Shown here piece after piece: positions 43,701 to 53,800 of a stretch of DNA of 64,000 nucleotides. The DNA comes from Peronospora farinosa (taxonomy: Eukaryota > Oomycota > Peronosporomycetes > Peronosporales > Peronosporaceae), in assembly GCA_947646735.1 (NCBI GenBank), contig CANTFK010000771.1:62001-126000 (forward strand). Direction: 5' to 3'. Made by a program: the position numbers and the translations under genes. The notes below the pieces were generated by a model, which worked only from the letters and a program-made list of their open reading frames with translations, was not told the DNA's origin and did no database searches. How positions within the stretch are numbered: the first letter of the stretch is position 1; every line of letters starts with the position of its first letter.

Positions 43701-44262
43701 GTTCCGTCAAAAATTGTTCCGCTGGTACATCCACCAGCAGAGTCAAGACTGCTTCATAGCACGTCTCACGGAACCAGCGTTTGAATGTAGCCATCTCCAA
43801 AAGCTCTTTGATCACCGTCACAAGCAGTGGCAAGTCAGCACTCAACCGACCCGAGCGATGCAATGCCAAGAGTCCAAAAAGACGACCAAAAACATGCTCC
43901 CGCTGTTCCATGGGTTTCATGGATGAATGAATCTCCATAGCTTCACACAGCAACTCGTGTGTGCTCTGCAATGCAATTTGACTTGGAAATGTAGCCACAA
44001 GACCACTAAGTGCCGTACTAAAACCCTGACGAGCAGCATCACGTGACGATGCCAGGCCACGCACCAGTCGTTTGAGTGTATACTGTACTTCAGTGTCCTG
44101 CTTGGTGCTGTGCTTTAAATGTGCAAGCAATTGCACTGCTGCCTGCGTCCGGACATTGCAATCACTCTCTGCAAGTGTCCAAAAGAGCTTGAGAAAGTCA
44201 TTCTTCTGTGGAGACGATACTTTCGTGCCATTCTCTATCGTCTGCTCTTGCTTGTCATCCAT
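40708..44262 (-). CDS. POL5: POL5/MYBBP1A-like nucleolar protein (DNA polymerase phi family)
   Basis: Pol5/MYBBP1A is a large HEAT-repeat nucleolar protein needed for rRNA synthesis and large-subunit assembly; despite the name it is not a working polymerase. The start at 44262 (MDDKQEQTIENGTK) precedes the conserved FLKLFWTLAESDCNVRTQAA and RLVRGLASSRDAARQGFSTA; an upstream in-frame ATG at 44391 is less likely. The product is about 1184 aa. A Lys-rich patch (SPKKKKQK), helical repeats and the family's acidic stretch (EEDEEFAPIARGDEEEENGE) are seen. The open frame ends AAHGS at 40708. A shifted frame continues to 40575 with a strongly basic tail (KTKKIKHTNKTTSSQEKPKQ, then KRKRS). That tail looks like the genuine nucleolar C-terminus, so a one-base indel near 40735 may truncate the open frame. 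Confidence 0.88.
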   Translation of the reverse strand: MDDKQEQTIENGTKVSSPQKNDFLKLFWTLAESDCNVRTQAAVQLLAHLKHSTKQDTEVQYTLKRLVRGLASSRDAARQGFSTALSGLVATFPSQIALQSTHELLCEAMEIHSSMKPMEQREHVFGRLFGLLALHRSGRLSADLPLLVTVIKELLEMATFKRWFRETCYEAVLTLLVDVPAEQFLTELATVINKSLQIQSSKGSEEEGIEAWNADQVLLAVGVQRYLRLIGIDQDKKLMKQLPVKFAAVNALQRHKVHVLARPLRGSSGCYPRVHSAWFGVFGHVLNPTKDASATLDGELFQEIWMVLVENSLVGGSSSENSAPTSHERQGLALKLFELVAPKLPAPVLRAILTPRFVKCLYNNAVAKRNYLHEAARHCLKSFAACAPAEFFHFFRKQFTSPLSTLVTSTSADSDEEEDGSPKKKKQKLSAGGFNTLIEIEEKKEREEAIKRRTDRARVWTVEVMVAGLSEMLSTKDESYRATAKLQDDVLRFLVFHSFFTPSSDAESTPSKKRKKKKKTKLVETTEIAEVVQEATAAIPALSETVASYVKTRLFSLLSLGLAGADGVHASASVLSRIFSIAKDMQGNSATVSLRDSLDAEATLQFNALADHVANLSKKENEEGKKSKKTATRRPLTETFLLLFMSVGLQFLDGEQRDDAAIVAADLEKCYAQLGAQEQKATSTKQKKKKKKENESEEMKEEPVVVLTDLLLSILSEDSSALREIVSQVFRSLLPLLNGACLTTIMNVLQPTAEAEGTAAGEEDEEFAPIARGDEEEENGEENEDEEEVMLDSTDALSDALRSDTKLAALHREDLALAAIVGQVKVRSQRKKDRKRARLQTMHFQLRVLDLLQVFVSQRPEQTKDATAKHNALVLSLVAPLFRVYTRVQNADSEKLVLRDRLQAVLHKVLRTKDKIPSDETSQTEALDSLRQIVELIRSTPMDKDHAGKVASAAFVYLVRVICSSESSSAEEAQTIIRELVVNAFTKKYSRFPRTSFEELLTKFPAVGIRVLLEPLAAVAAASEKKEDANESEVRAAVDEFSKCEVFRLLTVLLRASSKLQQTNELSETQCSAFSRVQQSLKTALVRQLAPESVQQLKAKRMKVVMLFALQLVKFWCLSIDKMATKGDVNAVVAAVQVMDSKSPVVKGMVKQISDAAGIPFVSPKKTKTQHFDQEGEERAAHGS

Positions 44263-44345
44263 GACGATGAGAGGAATTATGACCACCGCTTGATTGGTTG
44301 GTGGCCCTTCGACTATGAAAGGTGCACGCGAAGGTTGCAGCAGTA

Positions 44346-44434
44346 AATGGCTACATCCATAACCTTTGATATAGGATACAAAGGTAGCCATTTCCAGACT
44401 GTCCCAATGGCTACTTGATACTTATAATGGCTAC
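44346..44434 (-). promoter_or_regulatory. Cluster of four GTAGCCATT motifs upstream of POL5
   Basis: AATGGCTAC occurs at 44346-44354, 44406-44414 and 44426-44434, and its reverse complement at 44384-44392. Four copies of a 9-mer in 90 bp, 85-170 bp before the POL5 start, look like repeated binding sites. The bound factor is unknown; the finding rests on motif density only. Confidence 0.45.
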
Positions 44435-44499
44435 ATTAGGTGGACGTTTTTTTTGGCCATTAGTATTTTACTCGTTCCTGCATGACTGAGTTGATTACA

Positions 44500-46139
44500 C
44501 TATGACGAACCAGCAGCAGATTCCAGAGCCTTGATAAATTCGTCTACTCGCGTAGCGTTCACTTTAATCAGGAATTGCGTCAACTCGTCGTCCATCTGCA
44601 GCGCCAGTGTCACGCCCGTCTTCTTGCCCTTTGTCTCCTGTGGACGTATAGCCATACCCTTGTACAGCGCTGAGTTCAGCACGACTTTGCCAATCTCGTT
44701 GCGAACCAGAATTCGCCCACTCTTTGTGTCCTTGCTAACGAGCACCTTTAGACGGTGCACGCCTTTGTCGGCCCAACGCTTCTCGTCCTTCTTGAATTCA
44801 AAAACCTTAGCCTTGTCAGCTTCAAAAGTGCAATCGTCATCGGAAGAATCAGCCTGCGTAGAGAGCCAAACATACACGATTAAACTCGATAAATGCAAAC
44901 AACAAGGGACCATGGCCAGCGACAAACCTTGATAATGACAGTAGCTTCCTCGCGTCCAATGTTTTCTTCACTTTGGTCCTTGGCAGTCGTCGAGGTAGAT
45001 GTTGGATCTGCTGAAGCTGAAACCCCAAAGCTGGATCCACCACTCGATGCTGGCGCAATGCTCTTTGTAGCAGGTGCGTTGCCAAACGAAAAACCTCCAG
45101 TAGCAGGAGTAGAGGAGGCTGCAGGTGCCACTGGCTTGGACAGAGCTTCAAACGAGAACGCAGGAGTAGTCTTCTCCTCTTCATCCGAAGGTTTGCTAGA
45201 AAACAACGAGCTACCAGCGCCACCAAACAAAAATCCTTTCGAGGCGGGTTTTATAGATTCATCATTCTTCTTCTTGACGGCGGCACCAAACGAAAATCCA
45301 CTGCTAGCTGGAGTCTCATCCTTCTTTTTGGCTTTAGCGTTGCTGCCATCAAACGAGCTCGATGGAGCGGTGGCTACACTTGCGGTAGGAGCGGAAGCCG
45401 ATGTTGCACCAAACGAAAACGGTGCTGGCACCGCTTTCACTTGTTTAGTCTCATTGATTGGAATAGGTCTGGTAGAAGCGTACTTGGTGGCAATCTCTGC
45501 CGCGTATTTCACGTAATCCTGCAAAAAGCCGTCACAACCTACGCTTCAGTTTCCACTTTATCACAATTACACCAATTACTACATCACACACCTGAACTGC
45601 TGCCATCCAGCTCACACTTGGATTCTTCTGTAATTGACCAGTCACAAAAGCCAGAAACTCCTTATTAAGTGTTTCCATCGCTTCCTGATACGACTTGAAA
45701 GACGCTGCACTTGTTCCACTGCTCGTCTTCTCCTTGTCAGAATGAACTACCCCACTAAGCCCTGAAACTTCATCCAATGGCTTAGACACAGCAGATTTCG
45801 CAGTCGTGAGTCCCTAGAGCATCAAACACATCATCAAACCAGATCAAATTTCACCCTGTCATTACTCATCACTTGAATCAGATCCCAACAGACCTGAAAA
45901 CCTCCAAATGGGTTGCTTTTAATGACGTTATCTTCAATTTCCACCGCCTCGGGCTCTTTGGTCACAACAGGCGGGTGGTTCCGGTCTCGTGCCTTGACAA
46001 TTTTGCGTTTGCTGATCGAGTCTTCACTCGCACGTTGAAATCCAGTCTCACAAGACTCGGCATTCACATTATCGTCGTCATATGCAGCTTCGTATTCCTC
46101 ACGCCGCATCTGACCGTCCTCGTTGCGTCGCTTTACCAT
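44500..46139 (-). CDS. NUP50: NUP50-like nucleoporin with FG repeats and Ran-binding domain, four exons
   Basis: Nup50 helps importin-alpha/beta and Ran cycle at the nuclear basket. The exons are 46139-45894, 45813-45592, 45518-44928 and 44853-44500, all joined in phase 0, giving 470 aa; introns are 73-80 bp. The N-terminus has a basic MVKRRNEDGQMRREEYEAAY start, which could bind importin-alpha, and NPFGGFQ. The middle has the helix SYQEAMETLNKEFLAFVTGQ, then FG-type repeats (PFSFG, GFSFG, FLFGG, GFSFG, SSFG). The last exon is a Ran-binding domain (KVFEFKKDEKRWADKGVHRL, GRILVRNEIGKVVLNSAL). The order NUP50 motif, FG, RanBD is that of the family. Confidence 0.9.
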
Positions 46140-46478
46140 GGCTAAAGGTGTAGCTACCGACGGTAGTTGGGCCTATCGTTTTTTTTGGGCCTTTTTTAAT
46201 GGTCCTAACGAATTGAGCGATGTTTTAGGTATATTTTTACGGATAATTAATTTATTCTCAAAGGTAAAGTGGCTACATTATAGTATTTCTTCCGATTCAG
46301 TGCACTCACTATTAGATGAGCATCGTCTATATAACGATAGTAAGTATAGGCTGATTCAAACATGCTTACAAGAATGCAGCCTGGAAATAGCAGAGATCTT
46401 TGAACCGTGACAAGAAAGTGTTTTTAACAGCTTACCTCTTCTCCTTGACTGCATTCAATTTTCCTGCATGCTAACACT

Positions 46479-47393
46479 TTAAAAATACGTCTTGATCTTT
46501 GCTGCAATGTCGTCAACACGGGCAGCTTGCGTGAAAAAGTCCAGGAATTCGCCATCCGGGCCGACAAGGTACATCACAATCGAGTGATCGACCAAGTAAT
46601 CATCGTCGTCATCGTCGTTTTCATCCGCCTTGGAAAAGTATACACGGTAAGCCTTGGCGATTTCTGCTATCTGATCACGTGTACCCGTGAGCATCTTGAA
46701 CTTTGGATGAAAGTCAGCCTTATAGATCTGCATCTGTGCAATGGTGTCACGTTTCGGGTCTACAGTCACAAACAGCGGCACAACCTCGGGGCAATTCTCA
46801 GCTTCCAACTTGTCAAGCACGTCACCGATGCGCACCAACTCATTCGGGCAAATATCGGGGCAGTGCGTAAAGCCAAAGTATAGCAACGCGTACTTGCCAC
46901 GAAACGATGCGTCCGTTACAGCACGTCTCGTGTCACAGTCCACAAGTGTCCAAGGTCCACCTAGTAACGGCTTACCCACTGACGTCACTTTAGACGTAGC
47001 TGCCAATATAAACCAAGTATACAACCAACAATTAGTTGTTAGATTCTCTAGTCTTTGCCGCCATAACTACCGGTTCGTACATTGAGTTTGTAAACGATCT
47101 TTCTCCGTGTAGTAATAGTACACAACACCACTGCTTACAACCCCTGCAAGTGCCAATCCAGTCCACGTAACTGGCTATAAATAATGCACAAAAGCCACGA
47201 AAGAGCCACACAAAAGAGAATCAACCGTTAATATCGTATATCTACACTGAATCATCATCAGTTTTCATCGTTTTTTCACCCCAAATTTTTCAGTGCGTTT
47301 GCTAGAAGGTGGTGCATCCGAAAACATACGACGCGCAGTTGAAACTCTCGTCTGACGAAGCAAAGACATCGCACGCATCACTCGTCTCGCCAT
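46479..47393 (-). CDS. SCO1: SCO1-type copper chaperone for cytochrome c oxidase, three exons
   Basis: SCO1 delivers copper to the CuA site of Cox2 in the mitochondrial intermembrane space. The exons are 47393-47280, 47174-47081 and 46999-46479, giving 242 aa; introns are 105 and 81 bp, and phases agree. Exon 1 is a presequence (MARRVMRAMSLLRQTRVSTA). Exon 2 is the single membrane helix (TWTGLALAGVVSSGVVYYYY). Exon 3 is the thioredoxin-like domain with the copper-binding cysteines in THCPDICPNEL (C-x3-C) and the partner histidine in VDHSIVMYLVGP. An acidic DENDDDDDD loop precedes that histidine. Everything required for copper binding is present. Confidence 0.93.
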
Positions 47394-47513
47394 CTTTAAT
47401 TTGGATGTGAAAATGGCCATTAAAAGAGCAATGAAATTATATCATTGGTTAAAACTATTTAATTCATTTTAACGAATCATCGTCGTTCATTCCTTCCCAA
47501 AGGAAGATTTACC

Positions 47514-50468
47514 ATGTCAAACGAAGGCACGCGGCTCATGACGCGCTACGTGCGACCCATTTACGAGGCCATCGATAGTCGTCAATACAAAGCAGCAATT
47601 AAATTATGTATGCACAAACGTGTAGTACATTTAGACATTGTACAAGTGCTGAAAGCGCACTGTCTGGAGCGCACGGGACGAGTAGAAGAAGCGCTAGATA
47701 TATGTCGTCGTATTCAACGCAACCAGCCAATCGATGACACGCTATTGAATACAATGAACCTCGTGTTTAAACTTGGAGGATGTGAGCATGAAATGCTGCC
47801 AACATTTGAGCACGCTTGTGCTGTAAGTCATCCACCAAATGAAGAACTCTATCAGTCGTTATTCATGAGCTACGCAAGACGTGGAGACTTTCTCAAGCAA
47901 CAACAGACGGCACTCAAGATGTTTAAAGCTTTTAATAATATTAAATATGTCTGTTGGGCTGCATTGAGTATGATGCTACAGGTAGAACATAAAGGAACAC
48001 CAACGCGGATGTTGGCGTTAGCAGAAAAGATGTTACTAAAGACATTGAGAGATTCTGGGTCAGATGATGGAGAGGTATTGCAATTGACAGTGCTCGTGAT
48101 GCAGCTACAAGGCAATCATCAGGGTGCACTGGAAGCTTTCGACGAGTTTGTCAAGAGGGATGACGACAAGGACAAGAAAAAGGAAAGAAAGACAGTCTTG
48201 GGACGGGCTGCAGAAGGGGAAGGAGCTTATGAAGAGGAGATTGAGCTCGGACCAATGCAGGCTATTGACAGGTTGTCTTTGGAAGCAACGCTAGCAAAGA
48301 ATGTGGCCAATTGGACTCGATGTGCGATGGTAAATCGCACGTTGCTGGAAGAATACAATGCAGACGACTGGACGTTCTTGAAAGAGTACATTGCTGCACG
48401 ATTTAAAGAGAAAGTGGGCTGCACAACGGCGGAATTGTTGGCACTTAAAGAAGAAATTATGGATTTTATGAACGATTTGCAGTCTCGTCCAAACAATGCG
48501 CGCATTCGAGGACCTGCTCTTGCTCGTATCCACATCAGTGCTGAGACCTTGCGTAGTTTGAAGCCGGGAGATGCGGCCGTACCGCAGGTGGAGACAAAGT
48601 TACAAGAGCTTATTGTTGCTTATGCGGATGAGTTTTACTTTAAAGCGTGTTGCTTTACTGATTTGAAGCAGTACTTCACCCTCTACTTAAAGGATGGCAC
48701 ATTGGTATCAGCGCCCGCAAAATCTAACCTGATCCAACACTTTAGTAAACTGTCGGAGGAATCCGCGGGCTTGCTCAAGAACAAGCCACTAGATAGTAAT
48801 ATCGATGAAATGGCGCGTAAACACGGGCAAAATAACCTGAGTAAGCGATTGCTTGCGCTCAAAGCACTTCGTTTTCTAGGCTACTACGAGAATTCGGAAA
48901 TGTTTTCGGTGAGCGATTTGCACCATTTGGTGACAGACCTCGAAGAAGAGTACGAAGCTACGAGTTGGCTCAATATCGGTAGTGCCGGCGGTCAACGCGA
49001 GGTGCAGCTTACGGACGACTTGCTCCTGCTCGCGACACACTTTCTTCTGGATATTTATCAGCGTTCCAGCGGGCATCGCGAGTACCTGGAGCGTGCCGCA
49101 GGACTCCTTGAATATGGACTGGAGAAGAGTGCATACAACTTCCAAATGAAGCTTTTGCTGTCCCGTGTGTACGGCTACTTGGGTGCTGCAGAGGCTATGC
49201 TAAACCGTCATGTGGAGCTTGATGTGAAGTACGTGCAGTTGGACTCGTTATCGTTCTTGGTACTTGACAAAATGCTTGACCTCTGCCAGTACTCCGAAGC
49301 ACAAAAGCTGACGACAAAAATCACAGCTTTGCATCTCAGGACGGCAAGCGACACTCCTGAGTACATTGCCCGTGCTTACCGAATTGGTGTTTACTCGAAG
49401 GTAGTTGACATGTCTTCATTCTTGCACAAACGTATGAAGAAGTCGCACACGCTGGCTATCAGCAGAGGAGAGACACTACGCTTTCAGTTGCTTGACTCTA
49501 TTGCTGCTGGTCCTGCAAAACTCTACGAGCTTGTAACATCTGCAAATTTTGATACTCAGATCACTGATTTGGAGGACATGCTGGTGTCGAATGGTGCCGA
49601 GTTATCGCACAACCAGCATCGAGAAGTTGTTGTAGCTTGGACTTCGCACCAGCAGGTTCCTACAGGCGATTATTTTGGCCAAGATGACGCTCCTCTTGTG
49701 GAATGTGATCGATCAGCTAATGCGGACTCGTCACTGATGTGGCTGAAGCTCCGCGTGCTGGTCCCAAAACTGCTTAAGAGTCTTGCTAAGGATGATCACC
49801 CGGCTTTAGCTTCTTTGACGAAAGAATACAGTGACATCGTGGCTCAGCTGCACCTCGCAAATTCTACCAGCGAACGTCAGCCTCATGTAAAACTTTGGGA
49901 ATGGAGTTCAAATGTTATTATCGCATCCGCACACATTGTAAATGCGGTGTATGGCCAAAGCGAGGAAGGTGAAGACCAAAAGGACATTTCTGCAGCGATT
50001 ATGCAACTTCAAGACGACTTCACAGCAATGGTGGGGCTTCTTCGTGCGGGACTAGTGTTTAATTCGGCTGATTCTTCTTGCGAAGCAGTGGCGCTATCGC
50101 CGTATGCTGTGTCCATGTTGTCGTCATTACTGCTGGACTCTGGTCTCACCTCGCTGAGTGCCTTGGCTCTTGCGCAACGCGCATTGGGTAAGAAGAAGGG
50201 CAAAAAGAGTGATCAACTGTCAGCTGTAGCATCTGCATTGCGCAACCTTTTCAAGCACATGCAAGAGTCGCTGATGCAACTGAAAATGGATGTTGCCAAA
50301 CTCGAGTTCACGTCGCACAACCAGTCGAAAGCTTTGACTTCACCGAGAGAAGTAACTCAAGAGAAAGCGTATGCAAACGTGGTGAAGTCCTATCAGTCGC
50401 TTCAGACGAGACTGGAAAAGCTCCTGGACGAACGCTGCGCGAGCATTCGCGTCATTTTGCAAAAGTAG
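47514..50468 (+). CDS. NAA25: NatB N-acetyltransferase auxiliary subunit NAA25 (Mdm20)
   Basis: NAA25 is the TPR scaffold that anchors the NAA20 catalytic subunit of NatB to the ribosome; NatB acetylates N-termini beginning Met-Asp, -Glu, -Asn or -Gln. The single exon codes for 984 aa, near the usual length for the family. The N-terminal TPR helices (RPIYEAIDSRQYKAAIKLCM, LKAHCLERTGRVEEALDICR), the block ELYQSLFMSYARRGDFLKQQ and KMFKAFNNIKYVCWAALSMM are typical. Central repeats include LERAAGLLEYGLEKSAYNFQ then MKLLLSRVYGYLGA. The first ATG after an Inr-like GTTCATTCCTTCC (about 47488) is used. No introns were seen. Confidence 0.9.
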   Translation: MSNEGTRLMTRYVRPIYEAIDSRQYKAAIKLCMHKRVVHLDIVQVLKAHCLERTGRVEEALDICRRIQRNQPIDDTLLNTMNLVFKLGGCEHEMLPTFEHACAVSHPPNEELYQSLFMSYARRGDFLKQQQTALKMFKAFNNIKYVCWAALSMMLQVEHKGTPTRMLALAEKMLLKTLRDSGSDDGEVLQLTVLVMQLQGNHQGALEAFDEFVKRDDDKDKKKERKTVLGRAAEGEGAYEEEIELGPMQAIDRLSLEATLAKNVANWTRCAMVNRTLLEEYNADDWTFLKEYIAARFKEKVGCTTAELLALKEEIMDFMNDLQSRPNNARIRGPALARIHISAETLRSLKPGDAAVPQVETKLQELIVAYADEFYFKACCFTDLKQYFTLYLKDGTLVSAPAKSNLIQHFSKLSEESAGLLKNKPLDSNIDEMARKHGQNNLSKRLLALKALRFLGYYENSEMFSVSDLHHLVTDLEEEYEATSWLNIGSAGGQREVQLTDDLLLLATHFLLDIYQRSSGHREYLERAAGLLEYGLEKSAYNFQMKLLLSRVYGYLGAAEAMLNRHVELDVKYVQLDSLSFLVLDKMLDLCQYSEAQKLTTKITALHLRTASDTPEYIARAYRIGVYSKVVDMSSFLHKRMKKSHTLAISRGETLRFQLLDSIAAGPAKLYELVTSANFDTQITDLEDMLVSNGAELSHNQHREVVVAWTSHQQVPTGDYFGQDDAPLVECDRSANADSSLMWLKLRVLVPKLLKSLAKDDHPALASLTKEYSDIVAQLHLANSTSERQPHVKLWEWSSNVIIASAHIVNAVYGQSEEGEDQKDISAAIMQLQDDFTAMVGLLRAGLVFNSADSSCEAVALSPYAVSMLSSLLLDSGLTSLSALALAQRALGKKKGKKSDQLSAVASALRNLFKHMQESLMQLKMDVAKLEFTSHNQSKALTSPREVTQEKAYANVVKSYQSLQTRLEKLLDERCASIRVILQK

Positions 50469-50758
50469 GACCGACCACTGGAGCTTCACTGAAGCAACTC
50501 TTCATCTTCATTTTTAGAGCTGCAGCAGGACTTTTTGCTGCATTACTTGCACCAAAACGCTTCAATGATTCCATGAAATGTATCTCTTTGCTCTTCCTTG
50601 TCGGTTTCCAATACAAAAATACAAGCAACATTAAAGACGACAAGATCATATTACCAACATAGACATTGTTAGAGTGGCAAAGTGTATGTTGAAGTTAATG
50701 TGAATGTTGAAGTGGCTTTGCATAGTGTCGCTGTACCCATTTTCCTTTTTTCAAACTT

Positions 50759-50776
50759 ACCCATTTCACACTTTTT
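50759..50776 (+). promoter_or_regulatory. Oomycete Inr-like element of WDR59
   Basis: ACCCATTTCACACTTTTT lies 35 bp before the chosen WDR59 start codon and fits the oomycete initiator pattern. If transcription starts here, the upstream in-frame ATG at 50682 is outside the mRNA. Confidence 0.6.
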
Positions 50777-50810
50777 TACGTCCACAATTCCCAATTCATC
50801 CAAGTGTATC

Positions 50811-53800
50811 ATGCGGCGCCGACACCGAAGCTATTACGCCAATCGCGGCACTATTAACGCTCAGAACGTGAGCCAGGACCCACATTCTGTGTCTACAACT
50901 GTCTCTAGTACAATTGACGTGTCATCTAATGCATCTCCAGCCTCTAGAAGCTCCGTTTTGACTGCAGGAGGCTCGACAATTCATGGAAATGTCAATGTAC
51001 GCTTGGATGTGAACGCTAGCGCCCTTAGTGTCGATGTTACAGGCTCAATAGCTGTACTAGCAGGACGTAAAGGTCTACATCTTGTTGATCTGGAGACGCC
51101 GTTCCTGCCTGTGGCTACATTGCACCACCAAACGAAGCTTGAAGTGACGGTAGTTAAGTGTAATCCCCACGCTCTTTTTAAGAGCAACGTGGCTTCTTCT
51201 AGCAACCGGAACACGCTCATATGGGACATTACAGACATAGGAGTGGGATCTGGAGCTTCCGGCTTCATTGGGACAGGTCAGGGCTCTTCGAGTGCTTATA
51301 AACACGGTCAAGGAGGAGCTAGTAGTGTCACAAGTGGATCACAGACGACCTCACAGCCTCTTGTAGCTACATTGAGAGCTCATACTCGACCAGTGAGTGA
51401 CGTCGCATGGTCACCTAGTGAACCTTCATTACTGGCGACGTGTTCAGCTGATGCAAAGACGCTGTTGTGGGACATGAGGTCGGCACAGAGACCGGTACAG
51501 ACATTAAATGCCTTTAACACAAGTATCATTCAAGTGGAATGGAATCGGGTGGATGCAACGTCATTAGCTACAGCTCATGACGGCGAAGTACGAATTTGGG
51601 ACTTACGAGCTGCTGCAGAAAGAACGGTCTCCCCCGTGGCTCTCATTACAGCACATATGCAGAAGATCTATGGTCTTGATTGGCATCCCCAGCGAATGTA
51701 TGAATTGGTGACGTGCTCGGAAGATAAGACAGTTAAGTTTTGGGATGTGACACGTCCAAGAGTGTGCCAGGGGACACTGAATACAGGTGCACCAGTGTGG
51801 CGAGCGCAATACACTCCATTTGGTGATGGGCTAGTGACTAACTCGCAGCGGATGGATAACACGATTCGACTGTGGACTCTTTCGCATGGTGGTGGAGACA
51901 ACCGACGCAATGTAGATGGTGGAGACCTGGATGTTAGTGGTGCTAATGTGGCAGCTTCTGTCACAGCAGAGTTGGTGCATTCGTTCGTAGGCCATAGTGA
52001 TCTGGTGAGGGGCATGGCGTGGCGTGTTCGTCCTCAGACGAGTGCGTATCAGCTAATATCATGGTCAAAAGACCAAGAGTTACGCATGTGGCATGTGGAT
52101 GTGCCACAACTTGAGGCTTGCGGCTACGACACTGCGTCGTACCTTGCAGATGGTGCTCCTTCCGAGGGTATTAATGCTAGTGCTCGCCAGCAGTCTGATG
52201 CCCGCCGTGTTATCCATGCTGAGTTCACTGAGATGCAGGCCCAGCACTCCAAGTACAGCTTGTCCGCTCTAAAGACCGATTTTGTACCGCTCGTGGTGCC
52301 CAAGTCAGCAGTACCACTAAACACGGATGAATACACGCTGGAGGGCAATAATAGCTCGCTACAAGCTCTCCTTGCACTTGAGGAAGAGCTTATTGAAGGA
52401 GGCGAGACTCAATCACAACCAGATAGTGGAGAAGATGAAGGGACAGTGTCAGGAATTGGAGAAAATAATGATGGTTGTCTAGACAACTTTGCAAGTGCAA
52501 AGGAAAGTTTTGCAAGCTCTAGCGGTGCAAGAGCGCTGCCGTGCCCTCGTATTTCAGGCGCCGCTTTTAGTGGGCCTAATATGCTGCTGATGTTCGATTC
52601 ACGGGTGGCAATCGGCCAATCGCGCAGCTCAGTAGTTCCGACTGCTGTTGCTGCGGGCAAAGAGAACAAGCTGCAAGTGGCTCCAAATAAGCTACCACGC
52701 ACCTACGAAGAATTGCTCGATTTAAGAGACTCCCGTTTTGCAACGAAGAAGAACAAGAAACCACCGGTAAAACTTCTATCGTCGGCAAATATCATGGGCT
52801 CTATCGATGTTGGTCCAAATGATTGGGCAGGACAGCAGCAGCAGCAGCCACAAGAGCTAATTGACAACGGTGGTGTGGCGGGTGTATTCGAAGACATGGA
52901 TAGTCACGCGCGCTCTGCTCATGGGTACCGTCATTCGACCATGTACTACTCGTCAGGCAGTGGGGGTCTCGGCGGAAAAGATGACATTTTGGGTGGGGCT
53001 CATGAAATGGAACCCTCCATTCATGAAGGACCCGACTATTTGAATTCGTATTTCGAGGGCGCCGAGTATCATTTACCGATAAACAATTTGGAGCATCTTC
53101 TCACGATACCTTCAAGCGCTGTAACTGGTCTTCAGCTCTCTCCTCGGGCATCAGTCCGTTCAAGTACTGCAGAGCGGTTGAAACGACCTGTGGAGCAAGC
53201 TGCACCGGCTCTCAACCTTGATCTTAGCATCAGCGTCACGATTCTTGACCTGTCCAAGCTTTGTGGTGTGTCTTCCATTCTAACGTACCAGACGGATCTC
53301 GCCCCGCGTGGTGTGACCCAGCCGGCAGCATCATCGACCGCTAGTATTGCGGCAAGTCAGAAGAAGAGTCAGCTTGGATCTGTCAACCGCTCCATGATAT
53401 CCTGGATGCTGCGAGCAGCGGAAGATAGATCTGGCAGGCGTGGGGTTGCACCAAATAATAATCTGAGCCGTGTACTACAGGGTCTATTGACCGAAAGTGG
53501 TGCTGCTGCCAAGGAGCTAAAGGAAGACGATCATACTGCGTTCGACGTATCCTGCACTGCGTTAGCTGCAACGTGTGCACAAAATTCACACACTGCAATG
53601 CTGGCAGGCAGACGTGACTTGCAGCAAATATGGTCTTTGTTGGGGATCTCAGCGGCACCTGAAGTAAAACTGCCTATCTACACGAAAAAGAACAAGTCGT
53701 CGGCATCACTTTGTCTGCAAGCCTCGCATCCTTGGAGTGCTCATCCACTTGGAAAACGACTCGTGCACAAAGTTCTTGACATGTACGAACAGGCGGGAGA

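Noticed and set aside
46123..46410. Plus-strand ORF of about 90 codons starting at the same CATG as the NUP50 start (MAKGVATDGSWAYRFFWAFF)
   Set aside because: It lies in the NUP50 upstream region, has no recognisable domain, and the shared CATG is expected by chance because CATG is its own reverse complement.
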